Shown: positions 14,307 to 21,769 of the stretch, one piece after another
Layout: each line of letters opens with the position of its first letter
How positions within the stretch are numbered: the stretch's first letter is position 1
Assembly: GCA_002493905.1 (NCBI GenBank)
Contig: DLAJ01000014.1
Span: forward strand, 1 to 31,977
DNA length: 31,977 nucleotides
Source: Lachnospiraceae bacterium UBA7050
Lineage (GTDB): Bacteria > Bacillota > Clostridia > Lachnospirales > Lachnospiraceae
Reading direction: 5' to 3'
Notes under the pieces: generated by a model
What the model saw: only the letters and a program-made list of their open reading frames with translations
What the model was told of the DNA's origin: nothing
The model's database searches: none
Translations under genes and position numbers: made by a program

Positions 14307-15235
14307 AAAAAAGATTTTCCCATCAGGGATTTGTGCGCCGGATCGGGCGTCAGGAGGACGGTGAATGGAATGCGGGAACGGCGGATGCGGGCGAATCCGC
14401 AGCGCTTCGCTTTCTGTACCGGACGATACCCGGAAGAGTATTCCTAAAGCTTCTGATATGCCCGCCTGTGTCAAAGGCGGCGGGGTATTATCTCTCATCG
14501 CGCGCTTCTAAATGGCTTGTACCCTATTTTATCCGAAAACATGGTATTGATTTGAAGGGGGTTGAGGTTCCACGGGACGGCTTTGCATCCTTCAATGATT
14601 TTTTTACAAGAAAAAGAAAGGGAGACATTTCCAAAAGGAACAGTGGGTACCTGTTGTCCCCTTGTGACGGCTGGCTCTCCTTTGCAAAAATTCGGGAGGA
14701 CTCTGTGTTTTTGATCAAGGCATCCAGATTTTCACTGGAGGAACTGCTCAGGGACGCACGGCTTTCGGAGCAGTTTCGGGACGGGGAGGCATTGATCTTC
14801 CGGCTGACGCCTTCGGATTATCATCATTACTGTTACGCATCGGACGGATTGATCGTTCATGAGAAAAAAATAAAAGGGAAGCTGCATTGCGTCAGGCCGA
14901 TTGCGCTGCGGGAGGTTCCGGTCTTTGCCGAGAACAGTAGAGAATATCAGGTGATCGGAACCGCGGATTTCGGGCTGATTGTGCAGATGGAGGTCGGTGC
15001 GCTGCTGGTTGGAAAGATCAGCAATGACGGCAGGAACTCAAAATTGAACAGCGTTCAGCAAGGGGATGAAAAGGGATATTTTGAGTTTGGCGGTTCGACG
15101 ATCATATTGCTTCTGCAGAAAAATGCGGCGTGTTTCTGTGAGAAATGGGAGAAGAGCCGGGAGTGCGGCATAGAGAAGAAAGTGCGTATGGGAGAACCGG
15201 TTGCAAAAAGAATTTCCGGTGGAAGTGTATTGTAG
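14303..15235 (+). CDS. psd: Phosphatidylserine decarboxylase proenzyme
   Basis: A 310-residue pyruvoyl-dependent decarboxylase that converts phosphatidylserine to phosphatidylethanolamine. FASFNDFFTRK near residue 95, SPCDGWLSF (catalytic-type Asp), SDYHHYCYASDG (His), and FEFGGSTIILLLQ near the C-terminus are all present. The Gly-Ser of GGST is where the proenzyme cleaves itself and Ser becomes the pyruvoyl group. It belongs to the longer clostridial type II form with an N-terminal extension. The ATGA overlap with pssA couples translation of the two steps. A promoter-like sequence and a strong hairpin lie directly after the stop. Confidence 0.92.
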   Translation: MKKRFSHQGFVRRIGRQEDGEWNAGTADAGESAALRFLYRTIPGRVFLKLLICPPVSKAAGYYLSSRASKWLVPYFIRKHGIDLKGVEVPRDGFASFNDFFTRKRKGDISKRNSGYLLSPCDGWLSFAKIREDSVFLIKASRFSLEELLRDARLSEQFRDGEALIFRLTPSDYHHYCYASDGLIVHEKKIKGKLHCVRPIALREVPVFAENSREYQVIGTADFGLIVQMEVGALLVGKISNDGRNSKLNSVQQGDEKGYFEFGGSTIILLLQKNAACFCEKWEKSRECGIEKKVRMGEPVAKRISGGSVL

Positions 15236-15239
15236 AATG

Positions 15240-15248
15240 TGGTATAAT
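15240..15248 (+). promoter_or_regulatory. Extended -10 promoter element after psd
   Basis: TGGTATAAT at 15240-15248 is a perfect extended -10 (TGnTATAAT). The -35 region is weak (TGGAAG at 15220-15225). Transcription would begin near 15255 and meet the hairpin at 15272-15333. Confidence 0.55.
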
Positions 15249-15271
15249 GACCTTATTCAAGGCGGGAAGCG

Positions 15272-15333
15272 GCCGGATGGGCAAAGAGACAACTGCTAAC
15301 ATGCTTTGGCAGTTGTCTTTTTATCTGTCCGGC
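15272..15333 (+). terminator. Long hairpin terminator or attenuator ahead of the REC-RelA gene
   Basis: The inner stem AGACAACTGC (15287-15296) with GCAGTTGTCT (15309-15318), followed by TTTT, is a good Rho-independent terminator for the phospholipid operon. The arms extend outward: GCCGGA at 15272-15277 pairs with TCCGGC at 15328-15333. Most positions between can pair if G-U is allowed, giving a stem of about 25 bp. The T-run is partly inside the long stem, so the two forms could be alternatives. Confidence 0.75.
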
Positions 15334-15399
15334 GTACAGGACCGGTCAGTACAGAAAGCTGACAGATGAAAATGACAGATTACAAAAGAGGATGGGGTT

Positions 15400-16524
15400 A
15401 TGCAGAGGATACTCGTTGCGGATGACGTGGAAATAAACCGGGAACTGTTATGTCATATGCTGGAGGATGAGTATGCGGTGGAAATGGCATCTGACGGGGA
15501 TCAGGTGCTGGAACTGCTGGGGATCGCTGATGATGCGGCGGCTCTGATACTGGACCTTCATATGCCAAGGATGGATGGGTTTGCCGTCATGGAACGAATG
15601 AGGCAGGATGGCTGGATGAGCCGGATTCCGGTGCTTGTCATTACAAGCGAGGCGGCTCCGGAAATCGAGAACCGCTGCTTTGAGCTCGGCGTTTCGGATT
15701 TCATTCATAAACCGTTTGACGAATCGGTTGTAAGGCAGAGGGTCAGAAACACGGTGGAACTGTTTTTGTGCAAGAAGGAACTGGAACAAAAGGTAGAAAG
15801 ACAGATAGAAACGCTAAAGAAACAAAATGAGATTATTGAGCTTCAGGCAGAAAAGCTGAAGGCGGCAGAGCCGTTTAACCATCTGATGATGCAGTACCGG
15901 TGTGCCATTATGGAGGTGGAAACAAAGCTGAAGGTACTCAATGAAGAATTTTCACGGGAATATAACCGCAATCCGTTCGAGTCCATCAAAAGCCGGTTAA
16001 AAACGCCGGAGAGCATTTATGAAAAGCTGAGAAAAAAGGGATATGAGTTCTCGATTGAGAATATCGCAGAGTATCTGACGGATGTCGCGGGGGTCCGCGT
16101 GATCTGCTCCTTTCCAGACGATATTTATCGTCTGGCGGAACTTTTTATCAAGCAGGACGACATTACGCTGCTGAAGTCAAAGGATTATATTAAAAATCCG
16201 AAGCCGAACGGCTACCGCAGTCTTCATCTGATCTTAAGCATACCTATTTTTTTATCAAAAGAAAAGAAATATATGAAAGTAGAAGTACAGTTTCGTACAA
16301 TTGCGATGGATTTTTGGGCAAGCCTGGAACATAAGCTCAAATACAAAAAGGAACTGGGAAATGCGGATGAAATCATGGCGCAGCTAAAGAAATGTGCGGA
16401 TTCGATCGGCGTCCTTGATTATCAGATGCAGGACATCCGCGATAAGATCGACCGTTACAGCAATGGCGGCGAAACCGGGCAGACGGCGCAAGAGGCGGAC
16501 AGCCGGGCTTACGCCGGATTGTGA
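15400..16524 (+). CDS. Response-regulator receiver fused to a RelA/SpoT-type (p)ppGpp synthetase
   Basis: A 374-residue two-domain protein. Residues 1-120 are a receiver domain: acidic pair ADD (8-9), phospho-acceptor Asp52 in LILDLHMPRMDG, the Thr/Ser switch in VLVITSEA, and Lys in HKPFD. Residues about 122-160 form a likely coiled coil (KKELEQKVERQIETLKKQ). Residues about 165-350 are a RelA/SpoT synthetase fold: SRLKTPESIYEKLRKKG, DVAGVRVICS, KDYIKNPKPNGYRSLHL, and VEVQFRT with catalytic-type Glu295, then FWASLEHKLKY. There is no HD hydrolase domain, so it is a small alarmone synthetase making (p)ppGpp from ATP and GTP/GDP. Phosphorylation of Asp52 probably controls it. No cognate kinase gene is adjacent. 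It lies downstream of a possible attenuator. Confidence 0.88.
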   Translation: MQRILVADDVEINRELLCHMLEDEYAVEMASDGDQVLELLGIADDAAALILDLHMPRMDGFAVMERMRQDGWMSRIPVLVITSEAAPEIENRCFELGVSDFIHKPFDESVVRQRVRNTVELFLCKKELEQKVERQIETLKKQNEIIELQAEKLKAAEPFNHLMMQYRCAIMEVETKLKVLNEEFSREYNRNPFESIKSRLKTPESIYEKLRKKGYEFSIENIAEYLTDVAGVRVICSFPDDIYRLAELFIKQDDITLLKSKDYIKNPKPNGYRSLHLILSIPIFLSKEKKYMKVEVQFRTIAMDFWASLEHKLKYKKELGNADEIMAQLKKCADSIGVLDYQMQDIRDKIDRYSNGGETGQTAQEADSRAYAGL

Positions 16525-16541
16525 GTAAGAGAGGCAAAAGA

Positions 16542-16606
16542 CGGAAACAGAAAACGGAAGCAGAAAACGGAAGCAGAAAACGGGAGCAGAAAACAGAAGC
16601 AGAAGA
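16542..16606. repeat. 13-bp tandem repeat, five copies
   Basis: The unit CGGAAGCAGAAAA repeats at 16542, 16555, 16568, 16581 and 16594 with small changes. It lies between the REC-RelA gene and the DUF362 gene. It is purine-only apart from the C's, and no function is evident. Confidence 0.9.
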
Positions 16607-16648
16607 TGGAAACTATGCGCAAAAGCGTGCGCAGAAATGGAGATTAGA

Positions 16649-17512
16649 ATGGAAAAAGCAAACGTTTATATGACAAAAGAGATTACTCCGCAGAATGTGA
16701 CCGCATTGTATCGGGCTCTGGGTATTACGCTTCCGGGCCGTGTGGCGGTTAAGGTTCATTCCGGTGAAGTCGGAAATCAGAATTTTATACTGCCGTCCTT
16801 TTGGAAGCCGATGGTGGACGAGGTAAACGGTACGATCGTGGAATGCAACACTGCGTATGAGGGTGAGCGCAACACGACGAAAGCACATCGAAAAACGATG
16901 GAGCTGCATGGCTGGACAAAGATTGCGCCTGTGGATATTATGGACGCAGACGGAGAGACAGTGCTTCCGGTTTCGGGAGGCGTTCATTTGAAAGAAAACT
17001 ATGTCGGAGCGAATCTGCTGAATTATGATTCACTGCTGGTGCTGTCCCATTTCAAAGGACATCCGATGGGCGGCTTTGGAGGCGCGCTTAAAAATATTTC
17101 CATCGGGATTGCATCCTCCCACGGGAAAGCCCATATTCATGGTGCCGGGGATGCGGCGAAATTATGGTCAGCGGATCACGATGCTTTTTTAGAGTCCATG
17201 GCGGACGCCGCACAGTCGGTTGTAAGCCATTTTCAAGGAAAGACCGCTTATATCAATGTCATGAAAAATCTCTCCGTTGACTGCGACTGCTGTGCCGTTG
17301 CCGAAGATCCTAAAATGGCGGATATCGGTATGCTGGCATCTCTTGACCCTGTCGCACTGGATCAGGCGTGCGTGGATTTAGTCTACGCATCCGCGGATGC
17401 GGGAAAGAAATATCTGATTGAGCGGATGGAGTCGAGAAACGGAATCCACACGGTGGAGGCGGCTGCAGCACTTGGAATTGGGACGAGGAAGTATGAACTG
17501 ATACAACGATAA
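16649..17512 (+). CDS. DUF362 domain protein
   Basis: A 287-residue protein with the DUF362 pattern: VAVKVHSGEVGNQNFILP near the N-terminus, then LLVLSHFKGHPMGGFGGALKNISIGIASSHGK in the centre (a Gly-rich loop with spaced Lys), and a Cys cluster CDCCAVAEDPK followed by DIGMLASLDPVALDQACVDLVY. DUF362 proteins are often linked with ferredoxin domains and are thought to be redox-related, but their activity is not settled; no 4Fe-4S ferredoxin domain is fused here. ATG 16649 is preferred because GGAG ends 6 bases upstream; ATG 16637 has no site. Confidence 0.8.
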   Translation: MEKANVYMTKEITPQNVTALYRALGITLPGRVAVKVHSGEVGNQNFILPSFWKPMVDEVNGTIVECNTAYEGERNTTKAHRKTMELHGWTKIAPVDIMDADGETVLPVSGGVHLKENYVGANLLNYDSLLVLSHFKGHPMGGFGGALKNISIGIASSHGKAHIHGAGDAAKLWSADHDAFLESMADAAQSVVSHFQGKTAYINVMKNLSVDCDCCAVAEDPKMADIGMLASLDPVALDQACVDLVYASADAGKKYLIERMESRNGIHTVEAAAALGIGTRKYELIQR

Positions 17513-17556
17513 AGCTGTGCCGGAGCATTCGATCCGGTTTTAGAGGGCTGATCCGG

Positions 17557-18951
17557 GTGATCTATTTTGAAGACTTCTTAAGAGGGGGAAGGACTTTACG
17601 ATTGACAATGGGGACAAGACGAAGAAGAAATCGCTTTTTTTGGAATTTACTCAGAATGAATGTACTGCCGCTTGTTTTGGCAACGCTGGTGATTACGGCA
17701 TTTAGTGCCGTACGGTTTGCTTCATCCATGAATATTGAGACAAAAAACGGGCTTGTGAATTTGTGCCATGCGGTTGGTATTCTATATGATACGGTGTATG
17801 AGGGAAGTTATCATATTGAGGGCGAAGGGGAGGAACTCAGATTGCTGAAGGGGGAGCATGTGTTGAGCGACCACTTTACGATCATTGATTCTATCCGGGA
17901 AAAAACAGGCGTTGATATTACCATTTTCAGGCTGGATACCCGTGCGGTCACGACGATTCGGACAAACGACGGCGAGCGGGCGGTCGGTACAAAGGCGAAT
18001 CAGACTGTAGTGAACGATGTATTAAGGGGCGGGCAGCCGCACTTTTATTCCAGTACGATGGTGGAGGGAGTTCGCTACTTTTCTTATTACGAACCGCTCT
18101 TTTCGCCGGAGCGGGAGTGTGTCGGTATGATCTTTGTCGGGAAACCGTCGGCGCAGGTGGAGAGGCTGGTTTTGACCTCCATCATTCCGATCATCGTTTT
18201 TGGCGCACTTACCATGCTGATCGTATGCTTTGTGACAAGCCGGTTTTCAAAGAAGCTTGTTGTCGCAATTACGAAAACGGAGTTATTTTTGGAGGCCGTT
18301 TCAAAGGGAGAACTTCATACCGAGTTTGACGCGGACGTATTAGCGCGCAGGGATGAGCTGGGAGATATGGGGCGCTATCTGATCAAGATGCAGAAGTCTC
18401 TTCAGGAGCTGGTGGAAGAGGATATTCTGACCGGATTGTATAATCGTCGGAGCGGCGAAAATCTGTTGAAGCAGGCACATGAAAATTATTGCGATCATGG
18501 GATTCCGTTCTGTGTCGCGATTGGGGACATCGATCATTTTAAGAATGTGAATGATACATATGGGCATGAATGCGGCGACGTGGCGCTTTCGGAGGTTTCA
18601 GCGCTGATCAAAGAACATATGCAGGGACATGGCTTTGTCGCGAGATGGGGCGGCGAGGAAATGCTGCTGGTATATGAAAATATGCATCTGGATGCCGCGC
18701 TTCCCTATCTGGAAGAGCTGCTGGAAGCCATTCGTGTCCGGCGTATGAAGTATGGGGATACAGAGTTCGGCATTACGATGACGTTTGGCATTACAGAAGG
18801 AAACGGCGAAAAAATCGAGCATATTGTCCGGAATGCGGATGAAAGGCTGTATGAGGGAAAAAACAGCGGTCGTAATAAAATCGTATATGAGACGGCCGAA
18901 AGGGAAAAGAGAAAGAATGATGAAGAGCTTATTCAAAGCAATCAGAAATGA
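17557..18951 (+). CDS. Membrane diguanylate cyclase (Cache sensor plus GGDEF)
   Basis: This protein of up to 464 residues would make cyclic di-GMP from two GTP. A basic N-terminus leads into a first transmembrane helix (about 35-57), an extracytoplasmic single-Cache-like sensor (about 60-205, ending in YYEPLFSPERECVGMIFVG), a second helix (about 210-232), a HAMP-like linker, and a GGDEF domain. The latter starts DILTGLYNRRSGE and has IGDIDHFKNVNDTYGH and an active-site loop RWGGEEM, a GGEEF variant with Met in the last place. The RxxD inhibitory site is absent. The GTG at 17557 is weakly supported; TTG 17602 behind GGGGAAGG is an alternative. Its 3' end overlaps the ankyrin gene by 35 bases. 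Confidence 0.88.
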   Translation: MIYFEDFLRGGRTLRLTMGTRRRRNRFFWNLLRMNVLPLVLATLVITAFSAVRFASSMNIETKNGLVNLCHAVGILYDTVYEGSYHIEGEGEELRLLKGEHVLSDHFTIIDSIREKTGVDITIFRLDTRAVTTIRTNDGERAVGTKANQTVVNDVLRGGQPHFYSSTMVEGVRYFSYYEPLFSPERECVGMIFVGKPSAQVERLVLTSIIPIIVFGALTMLIVCFVTSRFSKKLVVAITKTELFLEAVSKGELHTEFDADVLARRDELGDMGRYLIKMQKSLQELVEEDILTGLYNRRSGENLLKQAHENYCDHGIPFCVAIGDIDHFKNVNDTYGHECGDVALSEVSALIKEHMQGHGFVARWGGEEMLLVYENMHLDAALPYLEELLEAIRVRRMKYGDTEFGITMTFGITEGNGEKIEHIVRNADERLYEGKNSGRNKIVYETAEREKRKNDEELIQSNQK

Positions 18952-19648
18952 AGATTTGGAAGCGGTGAAAGCGATGATCGGGAAGAATCCGGCGGCAGTC
19001 CGGGAGGTCGCAGTGCCGCCGCCCCAAAAAGACGCCGGACAGTCTCCACTGCAGGTTGCAGTCAAGACCGGGGCGTTTGAAATCGCCTATTACCTCATGG
19101 AACAGGGCGCAGACGTCAATTTCATGGAGGAACAAACGGAGACAGCCCGGCTTTGCTGTCCGCTGCTGCAGGATGCGGTCAGGACGGCGCTGGTCAGCCT
19201 GTGCTATCAACGTTTCAAGGAGGCAGAGCAGGGAGCAAAGCTGGTTCAGGCACTATGTGAACGCGGTGCGGACCCGAATAAACGGGCATCCAACGGCTTT
19301 GATGCGGTCAATCTCTGCGTCTCTGATGCAGAAATGATTTTAGAAAGGCGGGAGGCATACCCCGATGTACAGGAGGCGGCGGAACGGCAGCTGATGCGGA
19401 TTCTGGATATTTTACTTGCGCATGGAGCCGATTTTCGGGGATGGGCGAAGCGGGAGCATTTTCCGGGACCGGGTGTCGGAGAAACGAATCGGGCGCGTTA
19501 TCTGGACGACTTTGTTCCGTCCGGGGACAGGGTACAGGAATTGACGATCAGGGGAAGGAAATCTACTACCGTGATCAAGGGGGATGTTGACCAGACCGCG
19601 CATACAAGGGCAGTGATGCAGCGGTACTGCAGGGAACGGAATTTGTGA
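18917..19648 (+). CDS. Ankyrin-repeat protein
   Basis: A 243-residue cytoplasmic protein. Ankyrin-type units can be seen in SLFKAIRNEDLEAVKAMIGKNP, SPLQVAVKTGAFEIAYYLMEQGADVNF, a third near LVQALCERGADPNKR, and ILDILLAHGADF. Ankyrin repeats mediate protein binding; no catalytic motif is present. The start is the ATGATG at 18917 with an AGAGAAAG site, inside the end of the diguanylate cyclase gene. The overlap implies co-translation with that cyclase, and a role as partner or regulator is possible. Open frame upstream of 18917 is the cyclase gene read in another frame. Confidence 0.78.
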   Translation: MMKSLFKAIRNEDLEAVKAMIGKNPAAVREVAVPPPQKDAGQSPLQVAVKTGAFEIAYYLMEQGADVNFMEEQTETARLCCPLLQDAVRTALVSLCYQRFKEAEQGAKLVQALCERGADPNKRASNGFDAVNLCVSDAEMILERREAYPDVQEAAERQLMRILDILLAHGADFRGWAKREHFPGPGVGETNRARYLDDFVPSGDRVQELTIRGRKSTTVIKGDVDQTAHTRAVMQRYCRERNL

Positions 19649-19721
19649 AGGGATGGAAACTCCGGGTTAAGAAAAGAGCTGACAGAGTTGTCAGGTATTG
19701 TGGGAGGCAGGAGGGAAAGAA

Positions 19722-20819
19722 ATGCTGCGCATCGCGACATTGTCCGCAATGGGGCTGCTGCTGGAAATCATACTATTTGCCGCAATCGCGCTGCTTCTGA
19801 TCGGAATATTTGTCTATCAGCAGGTGATGCCGCTGTATGCGGCGAAAAAGGGCAGGCAGGTGGATGCCAGAGTGCTTTCCTGTCAGAAAAAGACGGTTGA
19901 GAACGAAGATACAGGGACAGTGATAGAGCGTTATGAAGTAACGGTTGATTTCTATGGGATAAACGGCGAAGCTCTTGTGAAAACCCTGCAGGTCGCTCAA
20001 TCGTATGTGGAGGGCGATGTGATCCGCTGCTGTTATCTGGATAAAACGGGCAGACTCTTTCCAGGAACGGCGCGGGAGATACAGGCGGGAATGAAAAAGG
20101 GTGCGGCGGTATTTTCCATCTTTTTTATTGTGTTTATGGGAATTGCGGCGGCAGTCTTATGGGGGATTCCGCGCGCCAATGAAAAGCCGGAATTGGCGGC
20201 GCTGGCATTTGGCTATGCGGTCAGCATGATACTTATGGCAATTGGCGTGCTGGGAATTTATAAGAAAGTGAAAATGCGGCAGAATATCCGTAGTATGCGT
20301 TCTGTGACCGGCGTGCTGACCGGTTATACCGAAGGCGGCGGTGTGGATAGGGAAGAGTCTTCAGGAAAATCTTACTACCCTGTGTATGAGTATGAATGGC
20401 AGGGAGAAACAAGGCAGTTTTTCAGCAGATGGGGGAAAGATGAGAGAGAACAGCGCGCGATCGGCAGACGGGTACACATTCTTGTGAATCCTGGGACCGG
20501 CGAAACGATCTGCCGGGAGGATGAAAAGCCGGGAGAGAGAGTGATACTTGTAACCGGAATCATAGGCGTTGTTATTTTTGCCCTGATGCTGGCATTCAGC
20601 TTTGGCATGCTGGCAAAGGACAGAGGAGAGCAGGAGAATGGGAGTGCCGCTTCAGCATATGCAGCCCTATATCTATATGACGGCGGAGAACAGTATCGTG
20701 GAAGAGGATGCTGTGACGAAGGAATCTATGCGGAAATTTACGGACTGATTCATCATATTGTGCCTGATGAAGCATGGGCCGAGATGGAGAGGCGGGAAGC
20801 AGCGTATTATCAACGATAA
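19722..20819 (+). CDS. DUF3592-like membrane protein
   Basis: A 365-residue protein with hydrophobic segments at about 10-32, 128-150, 160-182 and 275-300. Between them are two similar beta-rich stretches, VDARVLSCQKKTV...YEVTVDFYGING and VTGVLTGYTEGGG...YPVYEYEWQGE, each ending in a CYLDKTGRLF or LVNPGTGET-like strand. This is the DUF3592 pattern of a duplicated soluble domain between helices. Function is unknown. The ATG at 19722 has AGGAGGG 7 bases upstream. A long terminator hairpin follows the stop, so it is the last gene of the 16649-20819 run. Confidence 0.72.
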   Translation: MLRIATLSAMGLLLEIILFAAIALLLIGIFVYQQVMPLYAAKKGRQVDARVLSCQKKTVENEDTGTVIERYEVTVDFYGINGEALVKTLQVAQSYVEGDVIRCCYLDKTGRLFPGTAREIQAGMKKGAAVFSIFFIVFMGIAAAVLWGIPRANEKPELAALAFGYAVSMILMAIGVLGIYKKVKMRQNIRSMRSVTGVLTGYTEGGGVDREESSGKSYYPVYEYEWQGETRQFFSRWGKDEREQRAIGRRVHILVNPGTGETICREDEKPGERVILVTGIIGVVIFALMLAFSFGMLAKDRGEQENGSAASAYAALYLYDGGEQYRGRGCCDEGIYAEIYGLIHHIVPDEAWAEMERREAAYYQR

Positions 20820-20863
20820 ATAAGGGGGTGTGGACCTTGGTCCGCGCCCCTTTATTTGTTCCC
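20818..20863 (+). terminator. Rho-independent terminator
   Basis: AAATAAGGGG with GTGTGGACC pairs with GGTCCGCGC and CCCCTTTATTT (20839-20856) in a stem of about 20 bp with one bulge and two G-U pairs. A T-rich stretch follows. It closes the gene run before the LytTR operon. Confidence 0.85.
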
Positions 20864-20903
20864 ATTTACTTCAACAAAATGCCCTTTTACAACAAGCGTT
20901 TTT

Positions 20904-20929
20904 CATGCCAGACCCGGGCATGCTATAAT
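20904..20929 (+). promoter_or_regulatory. Extended -10 promoter with an inverted repeat in the spacer (LytTR operon)
   Basis: TGCTATAAT at 20921-20929 is a perfect extended -10. CATGCC (20904-20909) and GGCATG (20917-20922) form an inverted repeat filling the spacer, a plausible operator. The -35 (TTTCAT) is weak, which fits an activated promoter. The next start codon is at 21017. Confidence 0.6.
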
Positions 20930-21016
20930 GGAAGGGCGCAGAAGAAAAGCAAGCGGGCGTAAGCGAAGCGACGGACATTTATATAAAGAATGAACCAGAA
21001 AAGGAGCGGTGGACCA

Positions 21017-21769
21017 ATGAAAATAGCAGTCTGTGACGACGAGCGCGAAATCAGGGAAGAGATTGCAGAAAAAATCGGGCGATTCCTGCCGGAAGCGGAA
21101 ATTACCCTGTTTGAGAGTGCGGAGCATTTCCTGACAGAAAAGGAAGCGGGTATGCCGGACATCCTTTTTCTGGATATCAAAATGAATGGGATGAGCGGCA
21201 TGGAGCTTGCGGCGAAACTGCGCGGACGGGGAGAGGATGTGACAATCATTTTTCTGACGGCACTTGAGGAGTATGTATACCGCGCGTTTGACGTGGGTGC
21301 GTTTCACTATCTGCTAAAACCCATTGATTCTGCAAAATTCTATGAAGTGCTGGAGAAGGCGTCGGCCGGAAGACGGTACGCGGCAGAGTCTAAAAAAGCG
21401 GACTCCGGGGCGGAAGAGGCAGGGCTGATCATCAAAAACAAGGCGCGGACACAGAAAGTGTATCTGTCGGAGATCCTTTATCTGGAAATCTTTAACCGCA
21501 AGGTTACGCTTCATAAAATGCAGGAACAGATTGAGTTTTACGGACGCCTGTCAGAACTGGAGGGGCGTCTGGGAGAAAATTTTGTGCGATGTCATAGAGC
21601 ATATATCGTGAATCTCCGGTATGTGCGCTGTTATGACGGCACGGGTATTACATTGGAAAACGGTGATAACGTGCTGATGGCAAAAACGAAATATGCCGGA
21701 TTTGTAAACCGCTATATGGACTATATCCGGAAGCGGGAGGAGGAATGGCGTGGAAGCAGGAGAGTTTGA
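21017..21769 (+). CDS. LytTR-type response regulator
   Basis: A 250-residue two-component regulator of the AgrA/LytR group. The receiver domain (1-120) has CDDE at the N-terminus, phospho-acceptor Asp53 in LFLDIKMNGMSG, Thr in IIFLTALEEYV, and LLKPID. The DNA-binding LytTR domain (about 145-245) has VYLSEILYLEIFNRKVTLH, LSELEGRLGENFVRCHRAYIVNL and a basic C-terminus. The ATG is placed at 21017 because the protein proper begins MKIAVCDDE and an AGGAG site lies 10 bases upstream; ATG 20990 is rejected. It overlaps the kinase gene by 20 bases, so the pair is coupled. Confidence 0.92.
   Translation: MKIAVCDDEREIREEIAEKIGRFLPEAEITLFESAEHFLTEKEAGMPDILFLDIKMNGMSGMELAAKLRGRGEDVTIIFLTALEEYVYRAFDVGAFHYLLKPIDSAKFYEVLEKASAGRRYAAESKKADSGAEEAGLIIKNKARTQKVYLSEILYLEIFNRKVTLHKMQEQIEFYGRLSELEGRLGENFVRCHRAYIVNLRYVRCYDGTGITLENGDNVLMAKTKYAGFVNRYMDYIRKREEEWRGSRRV

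Noticed and set aside
18785..18916. Longer start for the ankyrin protein
   Set aside because: The extra residues are the diguanylate cyclase gene read in another frame and carry no ankyrin pattern.
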